NCBI RefSeq assembly: GCF_025152575.1
Contig: NZ_CP102293.1
Coordinates: 682,001-746,000, forward strand
DNA: 64,000 nt
Source: Subdoligranulum variabile
GTDB lineage: Bacteria > Bacillota > Clostridia > Oscillospirales > Ruminococcaceae
Reading direction: 5' to 3'
Shown: in pieces, positions 25,919 to 34,497 of the stretch
How the letters are laid out: every line of letters begins with the position of its first letter
How positions within the stretch are numbered: position 1 is the first letter of the stretch
Notes under the pieces: model-generated
What the model saw: the letters and a program-made list of their open reading frames with translations, nothing else
What the model was told of the DNA's origin: nothing
Databases searched by the model: none
Made by a program: the position numbers and the translations under genes

Positions 25919-26281
25919 ATGGCACTGCACGATGCCGCCCTGCCTGCCGACGGCCAGCCGCTGGATGAGCAGGCCCTGCAGAAGCTGCAGGATGATCTGC
26001 CGGGGGACGAGATCCTCTACGATCTGGCGGAGCTGTTCCGGGTGTTCGGCGACACCACCCGCATCAAGATTCTGTATGCCCTCTTTGAAAGCGAGCTCTG
26101 CGTCAACGACATTGCCCAGGTGGTGGGTCTTTCCCAGAGCGCCGTAAGTCACCAGCTGCGTCTTCTCAAGACCAGCAAGCTGGTGAAGTTCCGGCGGGAA
26201 GGCAAGGCCATCTACTATTCCCTGGACGACGACCACGTGCGCAGCATGATTGCCCTGGGCATGGAGCATGTAGAAGAGTAA
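25919..26281 (+). CDS. ArsR/SmtB-family metal-responsive repressor, zinc type
   Basis: 120 residues with a winged helix (LAELFRVFGDTTRIKILYALFESELCVNDIA, recognition helix SQSAVSHQLRLLKTSKLV). The C-terminal helix reads DDDHVRSMIALGMEHVEE, which places Asp-x-His and His-x-x-Glu exactly as in the alpha-5 zinc site of SmtB/CzrA. The alpha-3 Cys pair of CadC-type sensors is incomplete (ELCVND). This points to zinc (or cobalt) sensing. The ATG at 25919 has AAAGGA eight bases upstream; the ATG at 25910 overlaps that site and is rejected. Confidence 0.9.
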   Translation: MALHDAALPADGQPLDEQALQKLQDDLPGDEILYDLAELFRVFGDTTRIKILYALFESELCVNDIAQVVGLSQSAVSHQLRLLKTSKLVKFRREGKAIYYSLDDDHVRSMIALGMEHVEE

Positions 26282-26308
26282 GCATGATATAAAAAAGGAG
26301 TTTTTGTT

Positions 26309-26524
26309 ATGCAGAAGAAATTCAAGATCGAAGTGGACTGCGCCAACTGCGCCGCCAAAATCGAGACCGCCGTCAAGGCACTGCCCGGCGTGGAGAACGC
26401 CAGTGTCAGCTTCATGACCCAGAAGATGCTGCTGGCAGCCGACGATGACCGCTTTGATGAGGTCCTGCAGCAGGCTGTACGTGCGGCGAAAAAGATCGAG
26501 CCGGATTTCGAGATCGAACTGTAA
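26309..26524 (+). CDS. Stand-alone heavy-metal-associated (HMA) domain protein
   Basis: 71 residues with one ferredoxin-like HMA domain. The metal-binding motif reads DCANCAAKIE, the form common in Zn/Cd-type domains (D-C-x-x-C). It probably binds and passes metal to the ATPase encoded 27 bases downstream, whose N-terminus lacks such a domain. AAAGGAG precedes the ATG. Confidence 0.88.
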   Translation: MQKKFKIEVDCANCAAKIETAVKALPGVENASVSFMTQKMLLAADDDRFDEVLQQAVRAAKKIEPDFEIEL

Positions 26525-26551
26525 CGAAGGCGCGGACGGAGGCATCTTTCC

Positions 26552-28417
26552 ATGACCAAGAAGCAGAAAAAGACGCTGCGGCGCATCATCCTGGCCGCAG
26601 TGCTGACGGTGTGCGCCGCAGTAGCGCTGCAGTTTGTTGCCCTGCCGTGGTACGGCCAGCTGATCGTCTGGCTGATCCCCTATCTGGTGATCGGCTACGA
26701 TGTGCTGCGCAAGGCGGTGCTGGGCATCAAGGGCGGCGAGGTCTTTGATGAGAACTTCCTGATGGCGGTGGCCACCGTGGGCGCCATGGGCTGCGGCGAA
26801 TACGCCGAGGGCGTGGCCGTCATGCTGTTCTACCAGATCGGTGAGCTGTTCCAGAGCTATGCGGTGGGCAAAAGCCGCCGCAGCATCAGCGAGCTGATGG
26901 ACATCCGCCCCGACAGCGCCAATCTGGAGCAGGCCGATGGAACCGTGACGGTGGTGGACCCCGACGAAGTGGCGGTGGGTTCGGTCATTGTGGTACGGCC
27001 CGGTGAGAAGATCCCCATCGACGGCAGGGTGCTCAGCGGGGAAAGCACGCTGAACACCGCAGCCCTGACCGGCGAGAGCCGCCCGCGCAGTGTTCGCCCC
27101 GGGGATGACGTGATCAGCGGCTGCGTCAACGAGGACGGCCTGCTGCGCATCACCACCACCAAGGCCTACGACGAATCCACCGTGGCGAAGATCCTGGACC
27201 TGGTGGAAAACTCCAGTCTGAAAAAGGCCAAGGTGGAAAACTTCATTACGAAATTTGCTCACTGGTACACCCCGGCCGTCTGTCTGGCGGCACTGGTGCT
27301 GGCCGTGCTGCCCCCGCTGGTGCTGGGCGGCGGCTGGACCACCTGGGTACTGCGCGCCCTGACCTTCCTGGTCATCAGCTGTCCCTGCGCGCTGGTCATC
27401 TCCATTCCGCTGACCTTCTTCGGCGGCATCGGCGGTGCCTCCCGGTGCGGTATTCTGGTCAAGGGCGGCAACTATCTGGAGGCGCTGGCCCATACCGGCG
27501 TGGCGGCCTTTGACAAAACCGGCACGCTGACCAAAGGTGTCTTTGCTGTGACCCGGGTCAACCCGGCCCACGGGGTGACCGAGACAGAGCTGCTGGAAAA
27601 CGCCGCCCTCGCGGAGCGTTTTTCCAGCCATCCCATCAGCAAGAGCCTGCGGGATGCCTGCCCCGATGTGGATGCCCGCCGGGCAGCCGACGCCCAGGAG
27701 ATTGCCGGCCAGGGTGTGCGCACCCTGGTGGACGGCAAGGTGGTCCTGGCCGGCAATGCCCGGTTGATGGAGGCCAACGGCATCGCCTATACGGCCGACG
27801 ACGGCGCGGGCAGCATCGTCTATGTGGCCCGGGACGGAGCGTTCCTTGGCTCCATCCTGATCTCCGATGAGGAGAAGCCCACCGCCGCCGCGGCCATGCG
27901 GGATCTGCGCGGGCAGGGCGTGCGCACCGTCATGCTCACCGGTGACAGCCCCGCCGTAGCCGACAAGGTCGCCGCCGAACTGGGCATCGACGAGGTCCAC
28001 GCCGGGCTGCTGCCCGCCGACAAGGTGCAGCAGGTGGAAGCGCTGCTGACTGCCAAACCCGCCGACAAGATGCTGGTCTTTGCCGGGGACGGCATCAACG
28101 ACGCCCCGGTGCTCATGCGGGCAGACATCGGCATTGCCATGGGAGCCCTGGGCAGCGACGCCGCCATCGAAGCTGCCGACGTGGTACTGATGGACGACGA
28201 CCCGGCCAAGATCGGTCTGGCCATGCGGGTGGCCCGCAAGTGCATGACCATCGTCTACCAGAACATCGTCTTTGCCCTGGGCGTGAAATTCCTCTGCCTG
28301 CTGCTGAGCGCCGTGGGCGTGGCCAACATGTGGTGGGCCGTCTTTGCCGACGTGGGGGTCATGGTCCTGGCGGTGCTCAACGCCACCCGGATGCTCAACG
28401 TGAAATCCTACCGATAA
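26552..28417 (+). CDS. P1B-type metal-efflux ATPase (Zn/Cd/Pb type)
   Basis: 621 residues. It pumps metal out using ATP. Visible are the actuator loop AALTGESRPR, the membrane metal site SCPCALVIS, the phosphorylated Asp in FDKTGTLTKG, the nucleotide-site HP in FSSHPISKS, and the hinge GDGINDAPVL. Lys in ALGVKFLC and Asp in FADVGVMVL are the residues that mark the P1B-2 (zinc, cadmium, lead) group. The N-terminal HMA domain usual in this group is absent and encoded by the gene just upstream. The operon ends in a strong terminator. Confidence 0.93.
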   Translation: MTKKQKKTLRRIILAAVLTVCAAVALQFVALPWYGQLIVWLIPYLVIGYDVLRKAVLGIKGGEVFDENFLMAVATVGAMGCGEYAEGVAVMLFYQIGELFQSYAVGKSRRSISELMDIRPDSANLEQADGTVTVVDPDEVAVGSVIVVRPGEKIPIDGRVLSGESTLNTAALTGESRPRSVRPGDDVISGCVNEDGLLRITTTKAYDESTVAKILDLVENSSLKKAKVENFITKFAHWYTPAVCLAALVLAVLPPLVLGGGWTTWVLRALTFLVISCPCALVISIPLTFFGGIGGASRCGILVKGGNYLEALAHTGVAAFDKTGTLTKGVFAVTRVNPAHGVTETELLENAALAERFSSHPISKSLRDACPDVDARRAADAQEIAGQGVRTLVDGKVVLAGNARLMEANGIAYTADDGAGSIVYVARDGAFLGSILISDEEKPTAAAAMRDLRGQGVRTVMLTGDSPAVADKVAAELGIDEVHAGLLPADKVQQVEALLTAKPADKMLVFAGDGINDAPVLMRADIGIAMGALGSDAAIEAADVVLMDDDPAKIGLAMRVARKCMTIVYQNIVFALGVKFLCLLLSAVGVANMWWAVFADVGVMVLAVLNATRMLNVKSYR

Positions 28418-28420
28418 CCC

Positions 28421-28455
28421 AAAAATCCCGTTCCAGTCGGAACGGGATTTTTCTT
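28421..28455. terminator. Bidirectional terminator
   Basis: 14-bp perfect stem AAAAATCCCGTTCC / GGAACGGGATTTTT, loop AGTC, between the ATPase stop and the convergent M23 gene stop. Confidence 0.9.
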
Positions 28456-29182
28456 ATTTCATGCTTTCGGGGTCCTGGTATTCCTCACCCTTCAGGCACT
28501 CGAGATGAATGTGCGCGGCGATCTTGCTCTCCGCCGGGACGCTGCCTGCCTTGCCCAGTGTGGTGGCGGTGGTCACTCCTTCGCCGGGTTTGACCGACGC
28601 CTCCGTCAGACCGCAATACCGCCAGAGCACCTCGTTCTGGTCGGTGATCTCCACCACGGTACCCCACAGGGCGTCCTCGGTCACCGCTGTCACCGTGCCG
28701 CCGCAGACCGGGCTGACCTCCTCCCCGGCCTTGGCCGCATAGTCGGCGCCGTTGTGGGTGCGCCAGTCGCCCAGCGTCTCGTTGTAGACCAGTTCCTCAC
28801 CGCTGAATTCCGCGATGGGCTTCGTCTGCCAGAATGCCGAGGAGGCCGCAGGCTGCGCGGACGGCGCGGCAGTGCCGCCAGGTCCGGCAGAGGCAGCGGC
28901 AGACTCCGACTGCGCCCCAGACGAGGAGGGCGAAGCAGAGGGCGCGGCTGAGGGCGCTGTAGTGGGTTTCGGCACGTCGCTGGCCGGATTGTCTACGGTG
29001 GTATCGGGCTGCGTCCATGTGCTGTCCTCCTGCAACGCATCTTTGCGGAGCTGTGTCAGCTCCGACATGTTGTTCACGACGCTGCGCAGCGCCAGAATGC
29101 CCGCCGCCGTAGCGGCAAACACCAGCGCCAGACAGAACAGGTAGAGGCCCTTCTCCTTGAAAAACGATTTGATATGGTTCAT
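28454..29182 (-). CDS. spoIIQ: Membrane-anchored M23 (LytM) peptidase domain protein, SpoIIQ-like
   Basis: 242 residues. A single membrane segment lies at about residues 13-32, then a long Ser/Ala/Pro-rich linker (about 50-115), then a LytM domain. Zinc-ligand motifs are intact: HNGAD (H-x-x-x-D) and HIHLE (H-x-H). The domain start YNETLGDWRTHNGADYAA resembles SpoIIQ of clostridia, the forespore half of the SpoIIQ-SpoIIIAH channel in sporulation. B. subtilis SpoIIQ has lost the first motif, so this version may still bind zinc. Other M23 cell-wall proteins cannot be excluded. Confidence 0.7.
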   Translation of the reverse strand: MNHIKSFFKEKGLYLFCLALVFAATAAGILALRSVVNNMSELTQLRKDALQEDSTWTQPDTTVDNPASDVPKPTTAPSAAPSASPSSSGAQSESAAASAGPGGTAAPSAQPAASSAFWQTKPIAEFSGEELVYNETLGDWRTHNGADYAAKAGEEVSPVCGGTVTAVTEDALWGTVVEITDQNEVLWRYCGLTEASVKPGEGVTTATTLGKAGSVPAESKIAAHIHLECLKGEEYQDPESMK

Positions 29183-29251
29183 CTTCCCCCGTCCTTTACG
29201 GCAAATTTTGTGTATGCCCCTAGTGTGGGACGGCGGGATGAGATTTATACA

Positions 29252-30244
29252 TTATTTCTGCGGCAAATCCTCGGCGTGCAGCTTGTCCAGCAGATCCATG
29301 ACGGTCAGCGTCCGGGCCCGGGCCTCCGCCTCGGCGGCAGTGTCCCTTTCGGCGATGATCCGGACAAACGCCGCGAACTCATAGGCCATGCGAAACCGCG
29401 CGGCGGCAGGGCCTTCCCTGCGCGCGGTGCTGCCCCGCACCGCGCCCGGCACGCAGTAGACCACCGGCAGGGCGTTGGTGCCGCCCTCCACCACCAGATG
29501 GCCGCCTGGCCCCTGCAGGACCATCCCGTTGACGCCGTCACTGTCCTTGGCAGCCAGGGCGGCGGCGGTGAAATCCCCGTAGTCCAGCAGCGCCAGTCCC
29601 GCCGTGTCAATGCCGTTGGCGGCGCGGGTGGCGCGGTATTCCGCCTGCCGGGGTGCGCCCAGCAGGCCGGTCAGCAGATGGAGGTTATAGACATTCATGT
29701 CGTTGAGGGCGCCGCCCTGACAGGCCGGGTCGAAGGTGGTGTTCCAGATGCCTTTCAGGAAATCGTCATACCGGCGGCTGCGGGCGCAGAAACTGGCCAT
29801 GGCGCCGCGCACCGGGCCGATGGTTTCCAGTTCCCGCCGCAAAAAGGCAAACTGCGGCAGATAATACACCGTGATGGCCTCCAGCAGCATCACACCCTTT
29901 TGGTCGGCCAGAGCGTAAAGTGCCCGGGCTTCGGCGGCCGTACCGGTGAAGGGCTTTTCCAGGATCACATGGTAGCCGGCCTCCAGCGCCCGCCGGGCCG
30001 CCTCGTAGTGCAAATGATTGGCGGTGCCGATGTAGACGGCGTCAAACCCGCCGGCCCGGTAGCAGGTTTCCTCATCGGTATACACCTGGGGGATACCGTA
30101 CTCTGCGGCCCAGGCGCGGGCCTTCTCCCCGCTCTGGGGACGGCAGCAGAGCGCCTGCACCGAAATTTCCGGCATTTCGGGAAGATGGTGCAAGAACTCT
30201 TCTACGATTCGGCTGGTGGACAGAACGGCAAGCTGCAGCGGCAT
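29252..30244 (-). CDS. Gfo/Idh/MocA family NAD(P)-dependent oxidoreductase
   Basis: 330 residues with an N-terminal Rossmann domain and the family motif LEKPFTGTAAEA (the EKP lysine). The C-terminal half has CQGGALNDMNVYNLHLLTGLLG, where a catalytic His would follow the GGxxxD/N pattern. Members oxidise or reduce sugars, inositols or trans-dihydrodiols; the substrate is unknown here. ATG 30244 with GGGAGGG upstream is chosen over an ATG at 30325 that lies across the promoter. It is divergent from prfC and shares its -35 box. Confidence 0.88.
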   Translation of the reverse strand: MPLQLAVLSTSRIVEEFLHHLPEMPEISVQALCCRPQSGEKARAWAAEYGIPQVYTDEETCYRAGGFDAVYIGTANHLHYEAARRALEAGYHVILEKPFTGTAAEARALYALADQKGVMLLEAITVYYLPQFAFLRRELETIGPVRGAMASFCARSRRYDDFLKGIWNTTFDPACQGGALNDMNVYNLHLLTGLLGAPRQAEYRATRAANGIDTAGLALLDYGDFTAAALAAKDSDGVNGMVLQGPGGHLVVEGGTNALPVVYCVPGAVRGSTARREGPAAARFRMAYEFAAFVRIIAERDTAAEAEARARTLTVMDLLDKLHAEDLPQK

Positions 30245-30280
30245 ACAGGTCCCTCCCGGTTGTTTTTGTAGGATGGTTCG

Positions 30281-30309
30281 ATTATACCACGGGAAATTTC
30301 CCGTTGCAA
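30281..30309 (-). promoter_or_regulatory. Promoter of the Gfo/Idh/MocA gene (shared -35)
   Basis: TTGCAA at 30304-30309, 17 bases, TATAAT on the minus strand. The hexamer TTGCAA is its own complement and also serves the prfC promoter on the plus strand. A perfect 14-base palindrome (CGGGAAATTTCCCG, 30290-30303) fills most of the spacer and could be a repressor site. Confidence 0.75.
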
Positions 30310-30332
30310 TTCCGCCGAAAACCATGTATGAT
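30304..30332 (+). promoter_or_regulatory. Promoter of prfC (shared -35)
   Basis: TTGCAA, 17 bases, TATGAT. The following leader of about 90 bases holds an ATGTGAC ... GTCACAT inverted repeat whose role is unclear. Confidence 0.72.
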
Positions 30333-30429
30333 AGGGTACGTTAGTATTGTAGAGGAGTGTGCCCCGATGTGACATCGACGCTATGGAACATCCGTCACAT
30401 GTATGTAAAGAAATAAGGAGTCAGTTTTC

Positions 30430-32043
30430 ATGCCATCATTGCGCGAACAAATTGAAAGCCGGCGGACCTTTGCGATCATCTCGCACCCCGACGCCGGTAA
30501 AACCACCCTGACCGAAAAGCTGCTTTTGTACGGGGGCGCCATCCAGACGGCCGGTTCGGTCAAGGGCAAGCAGAGTGCCAAACACGCGGTGTCCGACTGG
30601 ATGGACATCGAGAAACAGCGCGGTATCTCGGTCACTTCGTCGGTGCTGCAGTTCAACTACCAGGGCAAGTGCATCAACATTCTGGACACCCCCGGCCACC
30701 AGGACTTCAGCGAGGACACCTACCGTACCCTGATGGCGGCCGACTCCGCCGTCATGGTCATCGACGCCGCCAAGGGCGTGGAAGCGCAGACCATCAAGCT
30801 GTTCAAGGTCTGCACGCTGCGCCATATTCCCATCTTCACCTTCATCAACAAGATGGACCGGGAAGCCCGGGACCCCTTTGAACTGATGGACAACATCGAG
30901 GAGATCCTCGGCATCAAGACCTATCCCATGAACTGGCCCATCGGCTGCGGCAAGGGCTTCAAGGGCGTCTTTGACCGCAACGCCCGCCGGGTGCTGGCCT
31001 TCGAGAGCGACGGCCGTGCCAACGGCGTGAAGATGGTGGACGAGATCGAGGCCGAGCTGGGCGACGCCAAGCTGGACGAGCTCATCGGCGCCGACAACCA
31101 CCAGAAACTGGCGGAGGATATCGAACTGCTGGACGGTGCCGCCGAGGAATTCGACCTGGAGGCCGTGCACAACGGTACGCTGTCGCCGGTATTCTTCGGT
31201 TCGGCGCTGACCAACTTCGGTGTGGAGCCCTTCCTGAAAGAGTTCCTTCGCCTGACCCCCACCCCGCTGCCCCGCAAGGATGCCATCTCCGGCGAGGTGG
31301 TGGATCCCTGCAGCGAGAATTTCTCCGGCTTCATCTTCAAGATCCAGGCCAACATGAACAAAAACCACCGGGACCGCATCGCTTTCCTGCGCATCTGCTC
31401 GGGCAAGTTCGAGCGCGGCATGGAGGCCTACCACGTGCAGGAGGGCAAGAACATCAAGCTGGCCACCGGCACCAGCCTGATGGCCGATGACCGGGCCATC
31501 GTCAGCGAAGCCTACGCCGGCGACATCATCGGTCTGTTTGATCCGGGCATCTTCTCCATAGGCGACACCCTGTGCACCGGCAAGCCCCATGTGCAGTTTG
31601 CCGGCATTCCCACCTTCGCGCCGGAGCATTTTGCCCGGGTGACCCAGGTGGATACCATGAAGCGCAAACAGTTCGTCAAGGGCATGGAGCAGATCGCCCA
31701 GGAGGGCGCCATCCAGATCTTCCGCGATCTGGGCTCCGGCATGGAGGAAGTCATCGTCGGCGTGGTGGGCGTGCTGCAGCTGGAAGTGCTGGAGTACCGC
31801 CTGAAAAACGAGTACAACGTGGAGATCCGCATGCAGCAGCTGCCTTATGAGTACCTGCGCTGGATCACCAACGACCCCGATGAGCTGGATCCCAAGCATC
31901 TGGACCTGACCAGCGATACCCGCCCCATTGAGGACCTGAAAGGAAACCATCTGCTGCTCTTCGGCAGCTCCTGGAGCATCAACTGGGCCGAACAGCACAA
32001 CGAGAACCTGAAACTCTCGGAGTTCGGCAACCTGACGTTTTAA
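30430..32043 (+). CDS. prfC: Peptide chain release factor 3
   Basis: 537 residues. A GTPase that recycles RF1/RF2 from the ribosome. G1 is SHPDAGKTTL, switch I includes QRGISVTSSVLQF, G3 is DTPGHQDFSEDTYR, and G4 is NKMD. The RF3-specific C-terminus (GVVGVLQLEVLEYRLKNEYNVE) is intact. ATAAGGAG lies ahead of the ATG. A YitT-type gene starts 36 bases after its stop without a terminator between, so both may be on one transcript. Confidence 0.96.
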   Translation: MPSLREQIESRRTFAIISHPDAGKTTLTEKLLLYGGAIQTAGSVKGKQSAKHAVSDWMDIEKQRGISVTSSVLQFNYQGKCINILDTPGHQDFSEDTYRTLMAADSAVMVIDAAKGVEAQTIKLFKVCTLRHIPIFTFINKMDREARDPFELMDNIEEILGIKTYPMNWPIGCGKGFKGVFDRNARRVLAFESDGRANGVKMVDEIEAELGDAKLDELIGADNHQKLAEDIELLDGAAEEFDLEAVHNGTLSPVFFGSALTNFGVEPFLKEFLRLTPTPLPRKDAISGEVVDPCSENFSGFIFKIQANMNKNHRDRIAFLRICSGKFERGMEAYHVQEGKNIKLATGTSLMADDRAIVSEAYAGDIIGLFDPGIFSIGDTLCTGKPHVQFAGIPTFAPEHFARVTQVDTMKRKQFVKGMEQIAQEGAIQIFRDLGSGMEEVIVGVVGVLQLEVLEYRLKNEYNVEIRMQQLPYEYLRWITNDPDELDPKHLDLTSDTRPIEDLKGNHLLLFGSSWSINWAEQHNENLKLSEFGNLTF

Positions 32044-32079
32044 CGGCTTGCGGCCGGTTTTGTGAGGAATCAAATATCT

Positions 32080-32964
32080 ATGCTGCATCTTCTGCCCCAG
32101 CGCCCCACCAAAAAAATGCTGGTGGAGGACGCCAAGTTTTTCGCACTGCTCAACCTGGGCCTCATCGCCACCGCCCTGGGCATCGCCCTCTTCAAGACCC
32201 CCAACCATTTCGCCTTCGGCGGCACCTCGGGCCTTTCCATCATCCTGTCCAGTCTGTTCCCCCAGTGGAACGTGGGCTTCTTCATGTGGATCGTCAACGC
32301 CATCCTCGTTCTGCTGGGTTTCGCCTTTCTGGGCGTCCGGTCCATGGGCTGGACCATCTATTCTTCCTTTGCCCTGTCCTTCTTCGTCAGCCTGTGTGAA
32401 CGGATCTGGCCGCTGACCGCCCCCCTGACCCACGATGTGTTTCTGGAACTGTGCTACGCCGTCATCCTGCCCGCCGTGGGCAGCGCCATCGTCTTCAACA
32501 TCGGCGCCTCCACCGGCGGTACCGACATCGTCGCCATGATCCTGCACAAGTACACCAGTCTGGAGATCGGCCGCGCCCTGCTCATCAGTGACCTGGCCAT
32601 CGTGCTGGTGGGCGCCTATCTCTATGGTCCCGCCACCGGACTGTACTGCATTCTGGGCATGGTGCTCAAGACTACCGTGGTAGACAGCGCCATCGAGAGC
32701 ATCAACCTGCGCAAGGTCTGCACCGTGGTCACCACCAATCCCGGCCCGGTGCGGGATTTCATCGTCAAGGAGCTCAACCGTTCCGCTACCGAGGAACGGG
32801 CCGAGGGTGCCTACTCCCACGAGGAGAAATGGGTGCTCATGACGGTGCTCACCCGCGGCCAGGCCCAGCACCTGCGCCGTTTCGTGCGCCGCAACGATCC
32901 CCACGCCTTCATCACCATCGTCAACAGCAGCGAGATCGTGGGCAAGGGGTTCCGCTCCATCTGA
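32080..32964 (+). CDS. YitT-family membrane protein (DUF161 + DUF2179)
   Basis: 294 residues with five or six hydrophobic segments (about 25-200) and a soluble C-terminal DUF2179 domain (CTVVTTNPGPVRDFIVKEL ... FITIVNSSEIVGKGF). Family markers TPNHFAFGGTSGLSIIL and GASTGGTDIVAMIL are clear. The function of the family is not established. ATG 32080 has GAGGAA about ten bases upstream; a GTG six codons earlier (32062) overlaps that site. It ends in a strong terminator. Confidence 0.9.
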   Translation: MLHLLPQRPTKKMLVEDAKFFALLNLGLIATALGIALFKTPNHFAFGGTSGLSIILSSLFPQWNVGFFMWIVNAILVLLGFAFLGVRSMGWTIYSSFALSFFVSLCERIWPLTAPLTHDVFLELCYAVILPAVGSAIVFNIGASTGGTDIVAMILHKYTSLEIGRALLISDLAIVLVGAYLYGPATGLYCILGMVLKTTVVDSAIESINLRKVCTVVTTNPGPVRDFIVKELNRSATEERAEGAYSHEEKWVLMTVLTRGQAQHLRRFVRRNDPHAFITIVNSSEIVGKGFRSI

Positions 32965-32975
32965 CTGTTTCCGCC

Positions 32976-33007
32976 ATGCCTGCCGCCCTGTGCGGCAGGC
33001 ATTTTTT
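32976..33007 (+). terminator. Terminator after the YitT gene
   Basis: Perfect 11-bp stem ATGCCTGCCGC / GCGGCAGGCAT with loop CCTGT and six T. Confidence 0.93.
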
Positions 33008-33033
33008 GTTGTGCAGATCCCCCGGGGCTGCGG

Positions 33034-33062
33034 TTGTATTTACGCCCCATCTATGGTATACT
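33034..33062 (+). promoter_or_regulatory. Promoter of the radical SAM / Cys-tail / AAA operon
   Basis: TTGTAT, 17 bases, TATACT, 46 bases upstream of the radical SAM ATG. It follows the YitT terminator, so the three-gene operon is an independent unit. Confidence 0.78.
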
Positions 33063-33108
33063 TTTACCAATTTAACCATTCTGTAACTTTGCGGAGGAAT
33101 CATCCCCG

Positions 33109-34497
33109 ATGAAATACCTGACCTATGCGGAACGCGTCTTTCTGCACGGGCATCTGTCCCGTGTGCGCCATGTGACGCTGGACCCCGACGGTCCCGGCGT
33201 TGTACGCATCCACCTGATCCCCTGCCGCCGCCCCGACCGGGATACCCCCTTTGTGGCGATCCTCAACGGGCAGGACATTCTGCCCCTGAACGTCAGCTGG
33301 GCGATCCTGCTGACCAACCTGATCGACGCTTTGCACCCTCACAGCGGCAAGGAACTGACTCCCGCTGACTGGTCGGCCGTCACGGCCCAGGCCGTGGCCG
33401 CCACCCACAAAGTCTACCGCCGTACCCCGGAACTGCAGATCGAATCCGACCTGCAGCTGATGCTGGACTGTCTGTGTGCAGTGGCCCGGGGCCAGACCCC
33501 GCCGCTCCATGTGCAGCCGCTGCATCTGGGGGACTATGCCCCCCGGATGAACGCGCCCCATCGTATGGACCTGATGATCAGTTCCATGATGAAGGATGGC
33601 GCCTGGCACTGCAACCAGAAGTGTCTGCACTGTTACGCTGCCAACCAGCCGCTGGGCGCCGTTCCCGAGCTGGATACCGATCAATGGCTGGCCGTCATCG
33701 AGAAATGCCGCAGTGCGGGCATTCCCCAGCTGACCTTTACCGGCGGGGAGCCGACACTGCGCAACGATCTGATCAAACTTGTGCAAGCGGCCCAGTGGTT
33801 TGTGACCCGGCTGAACACCAACGGCCGGATGCTGACCAGCGCCATGTGCAAGGATCTGAAAAACGCCAGTCTGGACGCCGTCCAGATCACCTTCTATTCT
33901 GCCGACCCGGAGATCCACAACACCCTGGTGGGCGTGGACGGCTACACCGACACGCTGGGCGGCATCAAGAACGCCCTGGCTGCCGGGCTGAGCGTCAGCC
34001 TGAACACACCGCTGTGCAGTCTGAACCGGGATTACCTGGCCACGGTACAGCTGGCCCACGAGCTGGGCATCCGCTATCTGACCTGCAGCGGGCTGATTCC
34101 CGCAGGCAATGCCGAGACGGAAGCCAGCCGCGCCGAGCGTCTGACCCCCAACGAGCTGGTGGCAGTGCTGCGCCCCGCGATGGACTACGCCGCCGCCCAC
34201 GGTATGGAGATCAACTTCACCAGCCCCGGCTGGCTGCCCGAGGAGACGCTGCGGGAACTGGGCTTCACCCAGATCCCCAGCTGCGGTGCCTGCCTTTCCA
34301 ACATGGCGGTGGGCCCCGACGGCACCGTGCTGCCCTGTCAGAGCTGGCTGTCCGGCCCTGGCCTTGGGAATCTTTTACGCACGCCCTGGCACCGCATCTG
34401 GCACAGTGCCGCCTGCAGTGCCATCCGCAACACCAGCGCCGCCATGGAGCGGCGCTGCCAATTGGGGGATACACCCCTGCAGGAGGGCTGCCGATGA
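33109..34497 (+). CDS. Radical SAM enzyme with SPASM-like C-terminus
   Basis: 462 residues. An N-terminal region of about 150 residues without a motif I know is followed by a radical SAM barrel: the [4Fe-4S] cysteines are Cys168, Cys172 and Cys175 in WHCNQKCLHCYA, then LTFTGGEPTLRNDL (GGEP motif). The C-terminus has CGACLSNMAVGPDGTVLPC (Cys392, Cys395, Cys410) plus later cysteines, as in SPASM/twitch domains that bind extra clusters in peptide-modifying enzymes. It overlaps the next gene by four bases (ATGA), so it is coupled to the Cys-tail protein, its likely substrate. GGAGG precedes the ATG at a long spacing. Confidence 0.88.
   Translation: MKYLTYAERVFLHGHLSRVRHVTLDPDGPGVVRIHLIPCRRPDRDTPFVAILNGQDILPLNVSWAILLTNLIDALHPHSGKELTPADWSAVTAQAVAATHKVYRRTPELQIESDLQLMLDCLCAVARGQTPPLHVQPLHLGDYAPRMNAPHRMDLMISSMMKDGAWHCNQKCLHCYAANQPLGAVPELDTDQWLAVIEKCRSAGIPQLTFTGGEPTLRNDLIKLVQAAQWFVTRLNTNGRMLTSAMCKDLKNASLDAVQITFYSADPEIHNTLVGVDGYTDTLGGIKNALAAGLSVSLNTPLCSLNRDYLATVQLAHELGIRYLTCSGLIPAGNAETEASRAERLTPNELVAVLRPAMDYAAAHGMEINFTSPGWLPEETLRELGFTQIPSCGACLSNMAVGPDGTVLPCQSWLSGPGLGNLLRTPWHRIWHSAACSAIRNTSAAMERRCQLGDTPLQEGCR

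Noticed and set aside
28454..29251. Sporulation sigma-factor promoter upstream of the SpoIIQ-like gene
   Set aside because: I found fragments such as GCATACACA and GTATA but not at the right spacing for sigma F, G or E.
30436..32904. An 822-codon open frame on the minus strand
   Set aside because: Antisense to prfC and the YitT gene. It is a GC shadow with no recognisable domain.
33474..34493. In-frame upstream extension of the Cys-tail protein
   Set aside because: It overlaps the radical SAM gene completely and reads as low-complexity shadow. ATG 34494 has AGGAGG and starts a clear signal peptide.
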